A stretch of DNA of 64,000 nt from contig NC_063168.1 in assembly GCF_023159225.1 (NCBI RefSeq), positions 66,009,398 to 66,073,397 on the forward strand. The letters run 5' to 3'. The stretch's first letter is position 1. Every line of letters begins with the position of its first letter. A model generated the notes under the pieces. It ran no database searches, had not been told where the DNA came from, and worked only from the letters and a program-made list of their open reading frames with translations. Both the position numbers and the translations under genes were made by a program. Source of the stretch: Perognathus longimembris pacificus (lineage: Eukaryota; Chordata; Mammalia; Rodentia; Heteromyidae). This document shows positions 1 through 11,494 of this stretch, piece after piece.

Positions 1-120
1 ACTTAACATATGAATTAAATTAAATTTTATTCAGGATCCCAAAGACCTTTGTAAAAATTGAAATTAGTGTAACTAAAACTAAATTATGAGAGACTAGCCA
101 AGAAAAATTAGGAAAATAAA

Positions 121-380
121 GAGGTGTGTGTGTGTGTGTGTGTATGTGTGTGCGCGTGTGTGTCCTAGGGCTTGAACTCAGGGCTTGAGATTTTGTGCTC
201 AAGACTAGCACTCTGCCACTTGAGACACACCTCTGCTACCAGCTTTGTGCATGCGTGTGTCTGTGTGTGTGTTTAATTGGAGATAAAAGTCTTATGGACT
301 TTCCTGCTGGCATTTAACCATGATCCTCAACTCTCAGCCTCCTGAATAGCTAGAATTACAGGCATGAGCCACTGGTGCCC
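121..380 (-). mobile_element. SINE, 7SL head + shared tRNA-like module (type II)
   Basis: Read on the minus strand, a head like gggcaccagtggctcatgcc and a CTGAGAGTTGAGGATCA block lead into the module with CTTGAGC...CCCTGAGTTCAAGCCC. The 3' tail has become a (CA)n array, seen as TG repeats at 124-163. Confidence 0.8.
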
Positions 381-650
381 AATGAATTTTTTCCAAATAC
401 AGGAATTTGCCTTGCTAATTACTGAAACATACATACATATGCACACCATGTACAAAGGGTAAAAGAAGAAAGTAAGCAGCATTATTTGGAATCGAAATTA
501 GCAAACTAATGAAATTTTTAGTATTAGAACAAAAGGCATTTCAAATCAATATAAAAAGAATGAGTTATATAAGACCAAGAGCTTGAGGCCCTGAGTTCAA
601 ACCCATATCTGGCACAAAAAATAGAAATGAACAATAATAAAAAGAATAAT

Positions 651-866
651 TCTGCCAGCTATTGCTGGCTCATATATGTTGTCCTAGCTACTCAAGAAGC
701 TAATATCTGAGGATCTCAGTTTGAAACCAGCCCAAGCAGTAAATTCCATGGGACTCTTATCTCCAGTTTACCAGCAAAAGGCCAGAAGTAGAGAAGTAGC
801 TCAAATGATAGATAGAGTACCAGCCTTGAGTGAAAAGGCTGAGCAAGAGGCACTGAGACCAAGCCC
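651..866 (+). mobile_element. SINE type II (7SL head), diverged
   Basis: Head TTGCTGGCTCATATATG...CTAGCTACTCAAGAAGCTAA, then the module GTAGCTCAAATGATAGATAGA and CCAAGCCCCAGTACC. Directly abuts a second copy at 867, giving a head-to-tail pair. Confidence 0.75.
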
Positions 867-1094
867 CAGTACCAGGTGGCTCACACCTGTAATCCTAGCT
901 ACTAAGGAGTGTGAGACCTAAGAATCACAGTCGAAAGCCAGTCCAGACAGAATTAACTTCCCAAAAACCACAAGTAAAGGTATGGCTGTAGTACTAGAGT
1001 GTTCACCTTGAGGGAAAAAAAAAAAAAAAAGACCTCCAGGTTGATACCCTGACCCTGAGTTTAAGCCCCAAATATGGCACTAAATAAATAAATA
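867..1094 (+). mobile_element. SINE type II (7SL head), second of a tandem pair
   Basis: GGTGGCTCACACCTGTAATC head, a 16-A internal run at 1015-1030, CCCTGAGTTTAAGCCCC near the end and an (AAAT)n tail at 1081-1094. Confidence 0.8.
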
Positions 1095-1534
1095 ACCACT
1101 TTCTATGCTTTGATTTGAAGTTTGGAGATCTCTCTGCCTACCCTCCTCCCTTTCTCTCTCAATAAGAGTAGACTTGTTAGGAGACTGTTGTAGAAAACTT
1201 AGTGAGAGGTGATGAGCACTAATGGAGAGAAGTAGACAAATTTGAAATTGATTAGAGGCTAATTTCATAGAACTTACTGATGAGTTGAATGTGAAAAGCT
1301 AGAACCAAGAATAATTCCTACTGTTTTTGCTTAAACATTTTTATGACTGACAGTTCTATTTAGTGGGTTGAGAAATAGGGAGAACTTATTTGAAACAATT
1401 GGAGAACAGCCAAAACAGATACTGTCTACGTTATTATTCCTAGACTTTTTTTTGAAGCTTTCTAAGACTAATTTTCAAATACCACTGTCAAGTTATCGTA
1501 AAACTTAATAGGAATAGTTACAAAATATAAGCAT

Positions 1535-1740
1535 CTAGTATGTGCTAGACATTTTGTGAGCGCTTTAATGTATTATCTAAGATAATTAGTACATTTCACA
1601 GATCCTCTGAGTTAGTCATAAATATAATCCCTAATTTTCCCCAGCAGGAAACTTAGTCCAGAGAGACTGAATAACTTGCCTAATTAATTGCATGTGGCTG
1701 AGGTAGGACAGCAGGACAAATCTAGAGTCAGTGTTCTGCA
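1535..1740 (-). mobile_element. MIR (ancient tRNA-derived SINE)
   Basis: Reads as the reverse of MIR: GTATGTGCTAGACATTTTG, CATTTCACAGATCCTCTGAG, GGAAACTTAGTCCAGAGAGA, AATAACTTGCCTAATT in the family order. Predates rodents. Confidence 0.8.
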
Positions 1741-2493
1741 GATAAAGTCCTTAGTTCACTTCCTACCCATAAAGCCTCTAATAATTGGGAAGAAAAAATG
1801 AGAAAAACTATACACAACTATCTGAAGGAATATAGATCAAATAACATGAATCAAAGCAACTACTCACCCATCATAATGCCATATACAGTTCATGTCTGTG
1901 TTGAAAACCAAGGAAGAAATGTGGAATAAATCATTTGAATGTTTTTGTTTATTATCTACAGTGGCATTACTATTTTGAAATAATACTATTATTTGGGATA
2001 TATTTTACACTTTAAATTAGTAAGTAAATACAATCCTAAGATGTCAGTATACTAGGATATTGCACATGAATATCTGTATCTAAAAAATTAGTAACACAGA
2101 CTTTATTTGGTGTAAGTCTAACTAGAAACTTGTGAGGAGGGTAAAAGAAAATCAACTGTATTGGAGGTCAGCAGAGGCATTACTGTTCCCATATTTTTAT
2201 TCTTACTCATATCGAAAATGTGTACACAGGCTATGCTTGCCTGGGTCATGTAACTCTTGCCTGATAAGCAAAAAATGATGCTACCATGCTAGTCAATCAT
2301 CATTCTGGAAATTTTCTAGAAATAAGTCCATCAACAATCCAGAAATTGTATTCCTAGACTTTAAGGTATAGGAAGATGTTACTGGATATGCAGAAAACAG
2401 TGGGGAGAGATAACCCCTTTTATTCTAGCCTATATTTCACCTTACATGACTTCATTGCATTAGTTAATCTAAGAACTTTGTTTCTTTTCTTAG

Positions 2494-2637
2494 GTAACCC
2501 AGGTTTTTCTTTCTTTTATATACCGTTTGCAAAAGCTTTGCATTCCTTGACTGGTAAATGCTTTCCAGTTTGGATTATTTCTCATGCTGGACATGTATTG
2601 CCCCCCTCAAACCAAACAGTGCTTTCAACATCACAAG
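2494..2637 (+). CDS. LDAH: LDAH internal coding exon (about residues 52-100)
   Basis: This 144-bp exon begins with the last two bases of a Gly codon and ends with the first base of an Asp codon. It encodes Asn-Pro-Gly-Phe (GNPGF with the split Gly), then FFYIPFAKALHSLTG and FPVWIISHAGH. These are the conserved first third of the alpha/beta-hydrolase core of LDAH: the G-N-P-G loop near the oxyanion hole, then the strand carrying SHAGH. The acceptor is a pyrimidine-rich tract ending TTCTTAG just before 2494; the donor is CAAG/gtatgt at 2638. Compared with human from memory, the middle is nearly unchanged, while the last ~15 residues (VLPPSNQTVLSTSQ) are variable. The open frame reads upstream through the acceptor, so an ATG at 2376 is not a start. 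No frameshift or stop. Numbering follows human and may shift by a residue. Confidence 0.95.
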
Positions 2638-3645
2638 GTATGTTAATGTCTATTCTCCTTTATAGTGAATAGGTATTCATATTTCTAGAAATAGTATGCG
2701 TAACATTAATAGTTTTGCCAATGAAAATCCCTGCTTGTGGGGCTCATGATACTACATTTTAGCATATTAAAGATTTTTAGAGAATTTACCCTTCTGAAGG
2801 CCATCTTCTATAAGAATTGTGGTAGATCAAACAACTATATTCTTTTTTTTACCACTTACTAGTCAACTATACATTTATTAATATATTTTCCCAAGGTTGC
2901 ATTGGGAGGAATCATGGAGAAAATGTATAAGACATAGTCTTTAAGGAAGTAGTCTTCCTCATGTTCAGAGAATGATGACATGACATACTCAGGGCTGCTG
3001 ATTGTATGTAAGTCTAAAGAGGAAACAACCCCACAGCATAGGTGAGAAGAAACTATGAAGTATCAGCTGTCATACGTCAGTTTAGGCTGATAAGGAAGAA
3101 TTTCTTGGCTACATAGCTTATAAGCATAAGCTAGAATTGAGTAAATACAAGATCAAGGTACAGGCCAGTTCACTATATGCTGAGGAGTCCCTACTTGCTG
3201 AATCATAGATACATTTTTCTAGCTATGTCCTCTTATAGTAGTGCTCTTATAGTCCCAATCATGAGGACTTCATTTTGTAATTGTCTAACCTGAATTACCT
3301 TGTAAATATTCCATTTTTGAATACTATAGCATTTGATGGTAAGATTTTTAGTATATATGGGAGAGCATATAATAGTGTTGGGTTTTGGTACTTGTGTAGG
3401 TTTTGGATTTGGGGGTGGACATGGATGCAGAGCTCTAACAGGCAGAAAAAGTAGCACAGAGGGAATGAGAGTTAGGCGGTATGAATTACTGCTGCACACA
3501 CTAGTTTAAGGGGAATCCTGAAAGCTGAGGAGAAAGCTAGACTGCTAGAAGGCTTTTAAATGGGGGAGAAGTATTAATGTTGACATGCAAGCTACCTGCT
3601 TTTCACTTAGAATTCTAACATGTACACTCCCCTGAAAAAATTTTT

Positions 3646-3857
3646 GGGTTTTTTTGTTGTTGTTGTTTTGCTAGTCCTGGGGCTTGAACTCAGGTCCTGA
3701 GCACTGTCCCTGGCTTCTTTTTGCTCAAGGCTAGCACTCTACCACTTGTGCCACCATGCCACTTCTGGCCTTTTTTATGTGGTACTGAGGAATCAAACCT
3801 GGGGCTTCATGCATGCAAGGCAAGCACTCTACCACTCAGCCACATTCCCAGCCCCCT
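3646..3857 (-). mobile_element. SINE, ID head + shared module (type I), older subtype
   Basis: Minus-strand copy with a (CAA)n-type tail (TTG repeats at 3655-3670). The head GGGGCTGGGAATGTGGCTGA lies at the right end. Flanked by a short target duplication, CCCCTGAAAA, at about 3630 and 3854. Confidence 0.85.
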
Positions 3858-3872
3858 GAAAAGTTTTGAAAA

Positions 3873-4067
3873 GAGAGGAAAAATATATACATTAAAACAT
3901 AAATGTCTATTCTCTGTAGCCATCACATTCAAGGATCTTTTGTCCTTGGTTGTTCTCCTTGTTTTCTGAGTTGAGAGAGGTGGTTTTACTTCCCTCTTGG
4001 ATCCTGTTTCTTAAAGGACTGTTTTTGGTAAACATATTTGAGTACACAAAATCTGTATTCTGTGAAT
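3873..4067. repeat. Local duplication, copy A (~190 bp)
   Basis: Starts GAGAGGAAAAATATATA and ends near CACAAAATCTGTATTCTGTG. It matches 5258-5440 almost base for base, apart from about 20 substitutions and a 10-bp CTTGTTTTCT present only here. Family unknown. Confidence 0.85.
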
Positions 4068-4799
4068 GATATACAAGACGTTTGGGTTATATTTTAGTCT
4101 GACTGTGTACTCAAATTTGACCATTCACTATTGTATCAAATGTAACTTTTTTGTTTCTATTTTAGAATTTTACTTTAGTGGCAATTAATATGACTACATA
4201 TATGAACTCTTCTAGATGCCCTCCAAAGATTAATTTGTTAATCTAATATTAACTTGGATTGAATAACCAGTATCAATTTATCTGCTTCTAGCTAGTTTTT
4301 AGCTTTAGTTTTTAACTCACCTTTTAGTTCCACTGAATAAATTTATAAATTTTATTTATTTTCAAAATGGATTAGCTTTATTATTTTTATGTTAAAAGGT
4401 CATTTTCTTATTACAAAAAATTAGCCAACTCAGAGAGTGTAAATAAGAAAAAATTTAAAATTAGTGTATTCTATAACTTAAAGATTGAAGATGGATATCA
4501 TAACTTTATAGTATTTTTTTATTATGTTTAAATTTTTTTCACCATTAAATGAAACAAAAGTTAACATCTTGGCACAGAGAAATAAAATTTCTCAATTATT
4601 TCTCAATGTCTTTCACACGTTGCACAATAGTTCACAGGTTTTGTTCAGGCTGAAATAATTATCTAAGAACTGTCCAGCATTTTTAGTGCTGTTTTTCCCC
4701 TGTGGCAATGGCATGATGAAGTGCATATCTGAAGCCTTAGTAAAATAATTGCCTTTTCATTCTGAATGTATTTTTTTCACAACATCTGTTTGGTTTTTA

Positions 4800-5600
4800 C
4801 TACCTGCTCAGACACAGAGATTGAGCAGATAATAATACATGAGATTAATTTCTGTAATGCAAAGATATTTCAAATGTGCAAATTAATATACCTCATTAAA
4901 CAAGATGAAGGAAATATTATAATTCTCCCAAAGGATGCAAAAAAGCACTTGACAGAATTCAATGCCTTTTTGTAATAAAAGCTTTTCCACAAGTTTAGTA
5001 GAGAAAGAATGTAGTTCCACATATTAATGGTATATAAGACAAGCCTACTGTTAACATTATCAGTGGTGAAAAATTGAAAGTTCTTCCTCTGTCAGGATAA
5101 GACCATGGTGTCTACTCTCACTACCTGTTTGATATAGCATTAGTCAGAGCAATTAGGAGAAATAAAAGACATCTAAGATAAACTAAACAGATAAATTCCC
5201 TGTTTTCAAAAACAAAACCTTGTATATAGAAATCCCTACAGACTCTACCAAAAATTAGAGAGGAAAAATATATAAAATATAAATGTCAGTTCTCTTTAGG
5301 CATCACATTCAGCATCTTTTGTCCTTGGTTGTTCTCCGAGTTGAGAGAGGTGGTTTTACTTCCCTCATGGATCCTGTTTCTTAAAGGACTGTTTTTAGTA
5401 AACACATTTGAATACACAAAATCTGTATGCTGTGACTGAACAGCACGAAATACAACATGACATACAATTCTGTAATGTTGCAAGATGTAAAATCAATATA
5501 GAAAAAAATCAATTGTATGTCTGTGCATTCACTATGACTCCTATAAAGAAGTAAGCAATTCAATTCACAATAGTATTAAAAACTAAAAAAAAGTCCATAT
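4800..5600 (+). mobile_element. Old LINE-1 ORF2 fragment (+), interrupted
   Basis: Contains LINE-1 reverse-transcriptase landmarks in decayed form: AAAGCACTTGACAGAATTCA, then GAAAAATTGAAAGTTCTTCC and GATGTAAAATCAATATAG further on. Stops break every frame. Copy B (5258-5440) interrupts it. Confidence 0.75.
5258..5440. repeat. Local duplication, copy B, lying inside an old LINE-1
   Basis: Near-identical to 3873-4067 and in the same orientation. LINE-1 ORF2-like sequence stops at CTCTACCAAAAATTAG on its left and resumes at about AATGTTGCAAGATGTAAAAT on its right. Copy B therefore looks inserted into, or exchanged with, the LINE-1. Confidence 0.8.
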
Positions 5601-5814
5601 AATCTCTCGTATTGTATATGGGATCCTAAAAAAACCTCAGAGAAATAGAGTTGTGTGTGGTTTCTGAGGGCCAAGGATTAGGAGAAATGGAAATGCATTG
5701 AATAATGGGTAAAAACTCAGTTATAAGGTAAGTTCTAGAGATCTAATTCTAATAAGATTAGTGCAGTTAGCACTGTACTATACTGTATCTTTGAAGTTTT
5801 TCTAAGAGACTAGC

Positions 5815-6890
5815 TCTTAAATCAAGAAAATAAGAAATTGAGCCAGTAATTAATATCTTTCTAAATATAAAGGTATTAAGATCAGATGGTTTCATTGGTC
5901 AATTCTACCAATAATTTAATGAAAATATCCATTGGTGCTCACTAGACGCTATGTTGGAAATGAACTATACAACTTGGAGAAGAAGGGATGTGACAGGGAA
6001 AAAAACTAGAGAAAATGAGGGAAGGGTAACACTATTTAAAAAGAAGTGCACTCATTACCTAACTTATGTAACTGTAACCCCTCTGTACATCACCTTTACA
6101 ATCAAATTAAATAAATAAATGAATGAATGAATAATAATGAAAGCATCATACCAATTCTCTATAATCTCTTCCAGAAAAATAGAAGCAGAAGGAACAATTC
6201 CTAACTCAGGCCATGAAACCTGCATTTTCCTATTACCAAAATCAGATAAACGTTTATAGCTAACAAGAAAGGAAAACTGTAGGCTAATACCTCTTCTTAA
6301 CATTGTATAGAACAAATTATATACCACAATCAAATGAAATTTACTACAGGTGTGCAAGACAGGTTCAACATTTGAACATAATGTAATCATAATATCAATT
6401 GCTATAGAAAATGCATTTAGCAAAATCTAACACACATTTATGATAAAAAAGAAAAAGATACCTCAGCAAACTAGAAATAAAGAGGAACTTACTCAATTTG
6501 ACAAAGAATGACTCTAAAAAACCCACAGCTCACTTCATACTTCATGTTGAGAGCATAGATGCATACCTCCTAAGATAGGTTACAGTGAGGATAGCCTTTC
6601 ACATCACTCCCATTCAGCATTGTACTGGAATTCCTGCCTACATCGTGAGACAAGAAGAGGAATTAAAAGGTAAAAGATTATTAGCAAGGAAGAAGTAAAA
6701 CTATCTTAGTTCACCAACAACATAGGAAATTGTCTACATAGCAAATTCCAAAGCATCATCAACCAAATCTCTTGGAATTAATAAGTGATTATAATCATAC
6801 CACAGGATGTAAGTTAATATACAAAAGTTAACTACTCTACTATTTTGCAGCAGTGAAAAATTCACACTTAATAAAATTGTTTCTACTTAA
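5815..6890 (+). mobile_element. Old LINE-1 ORF2 fragment (+) split by a younger LINE-1 tail
   Basis: GATCAGATGGTTTCATTGGT before the interruption and ATACCAATTCTCTATAATCT, GCAAGACAGGTTCAACATTT, AACACACATTTATGATAAAA after it are successive LINE-1 RT-domain sequences. The piece at 5937-6130 sits between them. Confidence 0.78.
5937..6130 (+). mobile_element. Short LINE-1 3' UTR insertion (+), 5'-truncated
   Basis: Contains TGTTGGAAATGAACTATACA and the end signature TAACTGTAACCCCTCTGTAC, followed by an AAAT/GAAT-rich tail. The same end sequence recurs in the window, mostly inverted. AATAATTTAATGAAA / AATAATAATGAAA flanks suggest a target duplication. Confidence 0.8.
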
Positions 6891-7555
6891 GACAGGGTAC
6901 ATTTTGAAAAGGTGAGTGAATATTGATTACCTACCTGTAAAAGATTTAAAAGAGATAGTGAAGTAAAACTGAATATGCATGTTGTATTGCCTTGATTAAA
7001 AATACCTATTTCGACAGTCATCATATTAAAATACAATTGAAAATGAATAAAATACATCAGATACACTGCTGTGAAATATTCTTAAAGGTACCATAGTGTT
7101 TCTTTTGTCAGAAAATTTATATCTGTTTAAAATATGGTTGTGCAATCTTATACTGTGTTTGCAAAATAGGGGCTAAAAGAATTCTTCTTAACTGAGGATA
7201 GATAGCTCAGTGCTAGAACTCTTACAGAGTTCCAAAAGCTGCCAGCTGTACTGACCTGTTGTCTGAACTCTGGCAAATGAAGAGATAATTCAAGGACAAA
7301 GGAACTAGGAGTGATGCAAGGTACCCAGTGAAGGTAAATCCCTCTTTTTATATGCTTGAGCTTGTTAATGATGAGTATCTAGCATGTCTTATATCTACAT
7401 TATTACCTAGATGAGAAAGGTTATCCATTGAAGAGACAGTTGCTTAATCAGTACATCAGCTATCACAGTAGCTATCTACACATGCAAAGACAGAACAGAA
7501 TGAGCATAGTATAAATAGCAACTTAAAACAGACTTGAAAAATCACCCCAGATTCG

Positions 7556-7740
7556 ATGTTCTCAAACCTTGTTATACCTCAGGATTCATCTAGATGATTT
7601 AATAAATCATAAAAGATCACTAAGATCACCCTCTGAATTATTGATTTAATAGATCTGTGGTGGAAACAGAATTGTCCAACAAGTTCATAGGTAATGCTCA
7701 CATTGCTAGTCCTGGGATCACATTTTCAGAGCAATTGCCC
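7556..7740 (-). mobile_element. MER5A-like hAT-Charlie DNA transposon relic
   Basis: GTTCTCAAACCTTGTTATAC at the left, TCAGGATTCATCTAGATGAT, and CAACAAGTTCATAGGTAATG at the right follow MER5A in reverse orientation (by eye). Confidence 0.65.
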
Positions 7741-8683
7741 TAGGACTTCTCAACTTAACTCAAGTGAACAAAACCAGTAAAAAGTATCTGTTGTATGTCT
7801 GAATTTCTAGGAATTATTTTTAAGTTCTTGTAACTACTTAAGTATGCTTATTGCCTTTTGAGGTGATCTTGAATATGCTCTTGAGTTAATAACAGTAATT
7901 AGAGCCTGGGTTGTTTGCTCCCTAATGAAAACAGTGCCATCTAGAGGCATTATCCCTAAGGGCCCCACAGTGCCAGCAGCAGCTGTGGTTTCTATAGAGG
8001 GATAAAAGGGTAACTTGTCATCATCAAGGATTTATGGACACCCAACTAGATTACGTGTGGTGCTGCATTCGAATGAAAAGAAACAGAAATGCCATCTTTT
8101 AGTATAGTGATTTCCATCTGGATTTTGAGAAGCCTCATAAGTTTTCTGAAGGATAAGTAGGACCTTCAGCCTTACTACTTCCTCATTCAGCCAGAACAGT
8201 TCCTCATTCACTTGTTCCCTATATTGGAAGTTAGTGCTGACATATGTATGCTATAGAAGATGGCTTTGTGTAGGCAGAGCAGATGCATGGTTCACCACTG
8301 AAGATTATTGTCCTAAGTTCTAAGTTTTCTGGCATGTAGAATAGAGTTTGAAAAATATGTAATTATTGAGAGAAAGCTATAACAATACATCAAACAAATG
8401 TTGACCATATGTTTTGCTTTGTATTGACACATGTTAAAATTACAAATGGCTGAAATAATATTTTAGTTGCACCACATTATGACAATCAAAAATGTGAAAA
8501 TAATTCAGAGGACAGAAGTTCACCAGTGTCAGGGGAAAAATGGTTCAAGAAAAAAAGCAAAAGGAAAATTTGATGAATTAGAAGCATAAATTGTTTTATG
8601 GCTTTGATTTACTAAAATCATCTTCCTTGATGGCAAATTTATTATCAATTATTTCTGGCTATTTGTTCAAAAAGTGTAAAATG

Positions 8684-8876
8684 GGCCATGTTCCAGTGGC
8701 CCATGCCTGTAATCCTAGCTACTCAACAGGCTGAGATCTAAGGATCACAGTTCAAAGCCAGCCAAAAAGACAGAAGTGAAGCTGTGGCTCAAGTGGTTAG
8801 AGTACTAGCTTTCAGTGTAAAAGCTAAGTAAAGGACAGTGCCCAGGCCTTCAGTTGAAGACACAGTACCAGTACCA
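8684..8876 (+). mobile_element. SINE type II (7SL head)
   Basis: CAGTGGCCCATGCCTGTAAT head, GAGATCTAAGGATCACAG, then GTGGCTCAAGTGGTTAGAGT and CCCAGGCCTTCAGTTGAAGA. Confidence 0.85.
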
Positions 8877-9429
8877 AGTATCTATATGAAGCTAGAAAAT
8901 CATACTGGTGTAATTTTTTATTTTACCAGATAAGACATTACCCCTCAAAATTTGTACAATCTTGCAACTAATCATGAATTTGGAAGCTACTTCCATGTGG
9001 TCCTGGTAATAGGAAGGAAAAGATTGAAACTGGTAGAGCTTTTTCTTGCCAAGAATGGGACTGGAAGAGGAAATAGAGAAAGATGGAATGACAGATGAGC
9101 CCAAAGCTAGAAGGCGCAAACAGGAAAATCTCAGGACCCATGGTCACTAGAAATGAAAACAAGTTTCTAGGCAAAAAGAAGCAAAACCAAAAAGGCAGAG
9201 CTAGACAAGAAACTGGGAATCCAGCCCATTATTAGAACCCCAGAGAAGAGGAGAGGAAGGACTAAGGTGCTGTTCAGATTACAGATTTTTACATGAGAGA
9301 TTCTCAGCTGGTAAAGTCTGCAAATATTCCAAAATCCACAGGGGGAGAAAATCAGAACCCTTGAAAGATTCTGTTCCCAAACATTTTGAATAAGGAGTAT
9401 TTAGCCTACATATTACTCTCTTTTTACTA

Positions 9430-9835
9430 GGTCTTAAAGTGAGAGCTTAGATTGTTGTTGGCAGAGTTTTCTTCTTCGTTTACAATGTATTTATTTAGTG
9501 CTATAAATGTTTCTTCTTCACTATTTCATCTGCTGTGTCTCACAGATTTTGATACGTATGTTATTATTTTCCTTCTAGTCACTACCTTTTCTCTTGAGAT
9601 CTTGTCTTTGCCCTATGAGTTATTTAAAAGAATATTAGTCATGTCTAATTTTTTGGAAGTTTTCCTATTGCCCTTCTATTATTGCTTTCTAGTTTGTTTT
9701 CATTATTATTGGAGAAACATACACTTAATGACTTCAAGCTTTTTAAATTTGCTGGCCTTCTATTTGTGGTCCAGGATATGTCCTGTCTTGTTGAATGTTC
9801 CATGAATACTTGGAAAGCTCAACATCTTCTAAGTA
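9430..9835 (-). mobile_element. Old LINE-1 ORF2 fragment (antisense)
   Basis: Reads as inverted LINE-1 (ATTTAGTGCTATAAATGTTT, CTTTTTAAATTTGCTGG, GAATGTTCCATGAATACTTG). An accidental 117-codon plus-strand frame at 9452-9805 is the antisense of this element. Confidence 0.7.
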
Positions 9836-10683
9836 AATTCCTTTTCTATCTGAAGTAGTCAGTGTCTCTGAATTACATGTTAAAACCCAAATTCCCCTTC
9901 CTAGTTGCATTTAGTAATCTTTATTGTACAGGAAGTGTCAGAATGACAGTTCCTCCCTATACCGGAGAGCAGACCATGCTTTGCCTTAGAAATCTTTTAA
10001 CTTCCCACAGTCTAGACTCCTCAGTGGTATGGCACACATCCTACTTCATGAGTGACAGTCTTATTTTCTAACCTTTTTGCTCCACGTCTCCCTATAACCA
10101 AAAATACCCATGTCTCCCTATAACCAAAGATACCCACAGTATTTATGGCTGGCTTCAAAATAGTACTTCATACTCTTGATGTCTTGCTTGTGTTGTTTGC
10201 TAAGTCAGTTTGCTATTCCTGCTGAATCTCTCCCATGTCCCTTATTTCTCCTCTTGGAGCCCTTAGCAGATCATTTGTGTTAGTCAAGTGGAAAGTATAG
10301 TTTGGTGGTCCTTTATATTACCGTCTGTTTGGGGAAGATTAATTCAATATTACTTTATAAGATATGTAATTGGGGTTAACAGGTTTCCATTTTTGTTTTT
10401 AAGAAAGCACTTTTGAATAGAATGCCTATCATACTTTCAGAACTAACAGAATTATGCCATTAGATTCAAGAAACAAGCCCAGCTCTTAAAGTTCTGAGTC
10501 CAGATGAGCTGAGACTATGGGAATGTACTTTCACATCAGCTTAGTAAAACTTTGGGGAAAGTTGTGTAAGGAGACTTTGGACCAGTAAAATAAACATTAA
10601 GAATTAAAGACCACAGTTACCATCTACCTGTGAACAGTGCCATAATTATTTTAACATTTTTGTTGATAAAATATATGAGATAA

Positions 10684-10896
10684 GGGGCTGGGAATATGGC
10701 CTAGTGGCAAGAGTGCTTGTCTCCTACACATGAAGCTCTCGGTTCGATTCCCCAGCACCACATATATGGAAAACGGCCAGAATGGGCTCTGTGGTTCAGT
10801 TGGCAGGGTGCTAGCCTTGAGCGGGAAGAAGCCAGGGATGGTGCTCAGGCCCTGAGTCCAAGGCCCGGGACTGGCCAAACAAAAAAAATTATATAT
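10684..10896 (+). mobile_element. SINE type I, CCTACACATGAAG subfamily
   Basis: Full-length: ID head from GGGCTGGGAATATGG, B box GGTTCGATTCC, module, A-rich tail. Perfect 13-bp target duplication ATATATGAGATAA at 10671-10683 and 10897-10909 shows a recent insertion. Confidence 0.95.
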
Positions 10897-11067
10897 ATAT
10901 ATGAGATAATACATAGAGAAGTTCCATCTTTTTTTTATCCTATCTCCAACTCCATCATGAATTTGGAGTAAATACTTCTGGCCATTTTTGTATTTTTAGT
11001 TCTATGTGTACAAAGCATAATGCGACATTATTGTAGGGTTGTTGTTGTTTTTTTTTTATCTAAAGCA

Positions 11068-11239
11068 TCAGGTGCTGGTGGCTCACACCTGTAATCCCAG
11101 CTACTCAGGAGGCTGAGAGCTGAGGCTCACGTTTCAAAGTCAGCTCCGTAGGAACGCCTGTGCATCTTCAATTACCCACCAGAAAGCCAGAAGAATAGCT
11201 GTGACTCAGGTGTAGAGCCAGTAGACTTGAACAAAAAAG
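11068..11239 (+). mobile_element. SINE type II (7SL head), 3' end feeding a triplication
   Basis: GTGCTGGTGGCTCACACC head, GTAATCCCAGCTACTCAGG, then GCTGTGACTCAGGTGTAGAG. Its 3' end (CAGCGCCTAGGCCTTA and a CA tail) lies in the first unit of the repeat starting at 11240. Confidence 0.85.
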
Positions 11240-11332
11240 CACAAGGTCAGCGCCTAGGCCTTAACACACACACACACACACACCCCAAAATATCTAAAGA
11301 GTAAACAATTCACAAGGTCAGCACCTAGGCCT

Positions 11333-11378
<46 letters not shown>

Positions 11379-11424
11379 CAAAACATCTAAAGAGTAAACA
11401 ATTCACAAGGTCAGCGCCTAGGCC

Positions 11425-11469
<45 letters not shown>

Positions 11470-11494
11470 CAAAACATCTAAAGAGTAAACAATT
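11240..11494. repeat. Three tandem units, each SINE 3' end + (CA)n + flank
   Basis: Units at 11240-11310 (71 bp), 11311-11403 (93 bp) and 11404-11494 (91 bp). Each reads CACAAGGTCAGCGCCTAGGC, then (AC)n, then AAACATCTAAAGAGTAAACA. Differences are mainly CA length; unit 2 has CAGCACC, unit 1 has AAATATC. Confidence 0.95.

Larger units (their letters stand above)
1..2493 (+). other. LDAH: LDAH intron, 3' portion
   Basis: Noncoding. It contains SINEs at 121-380, 651-866 and 867-1094 and a MIR at 1535-1740. At 572-625 there is a possible short 3' piece of the shared SINE module. 381-571, 1095-1534 and 1741-2493 are AT-rich sequence in which I see nothing classifiable. Confidence 0.7.

Noticed and set aside
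6064..6423. 119-codon minus-strand frame
   Set aside because: Antisense of a LINE-1 tail and of the ORF2 relic behind it.
9452..9805. 117-codon hydrophobic plus-strand frame, like a membrane protein
   Set aside because: Antisense of an old LINE-1 ORF2 relic; T-rich sequence gives Phe/Leu-rich translation.
11240..11494. CRISPR-like regular repeat
   Set aside because: Only three units, the 'spacers' are CA microsatellites, and the unit is a SINE end plus flank in a mammalian intron.
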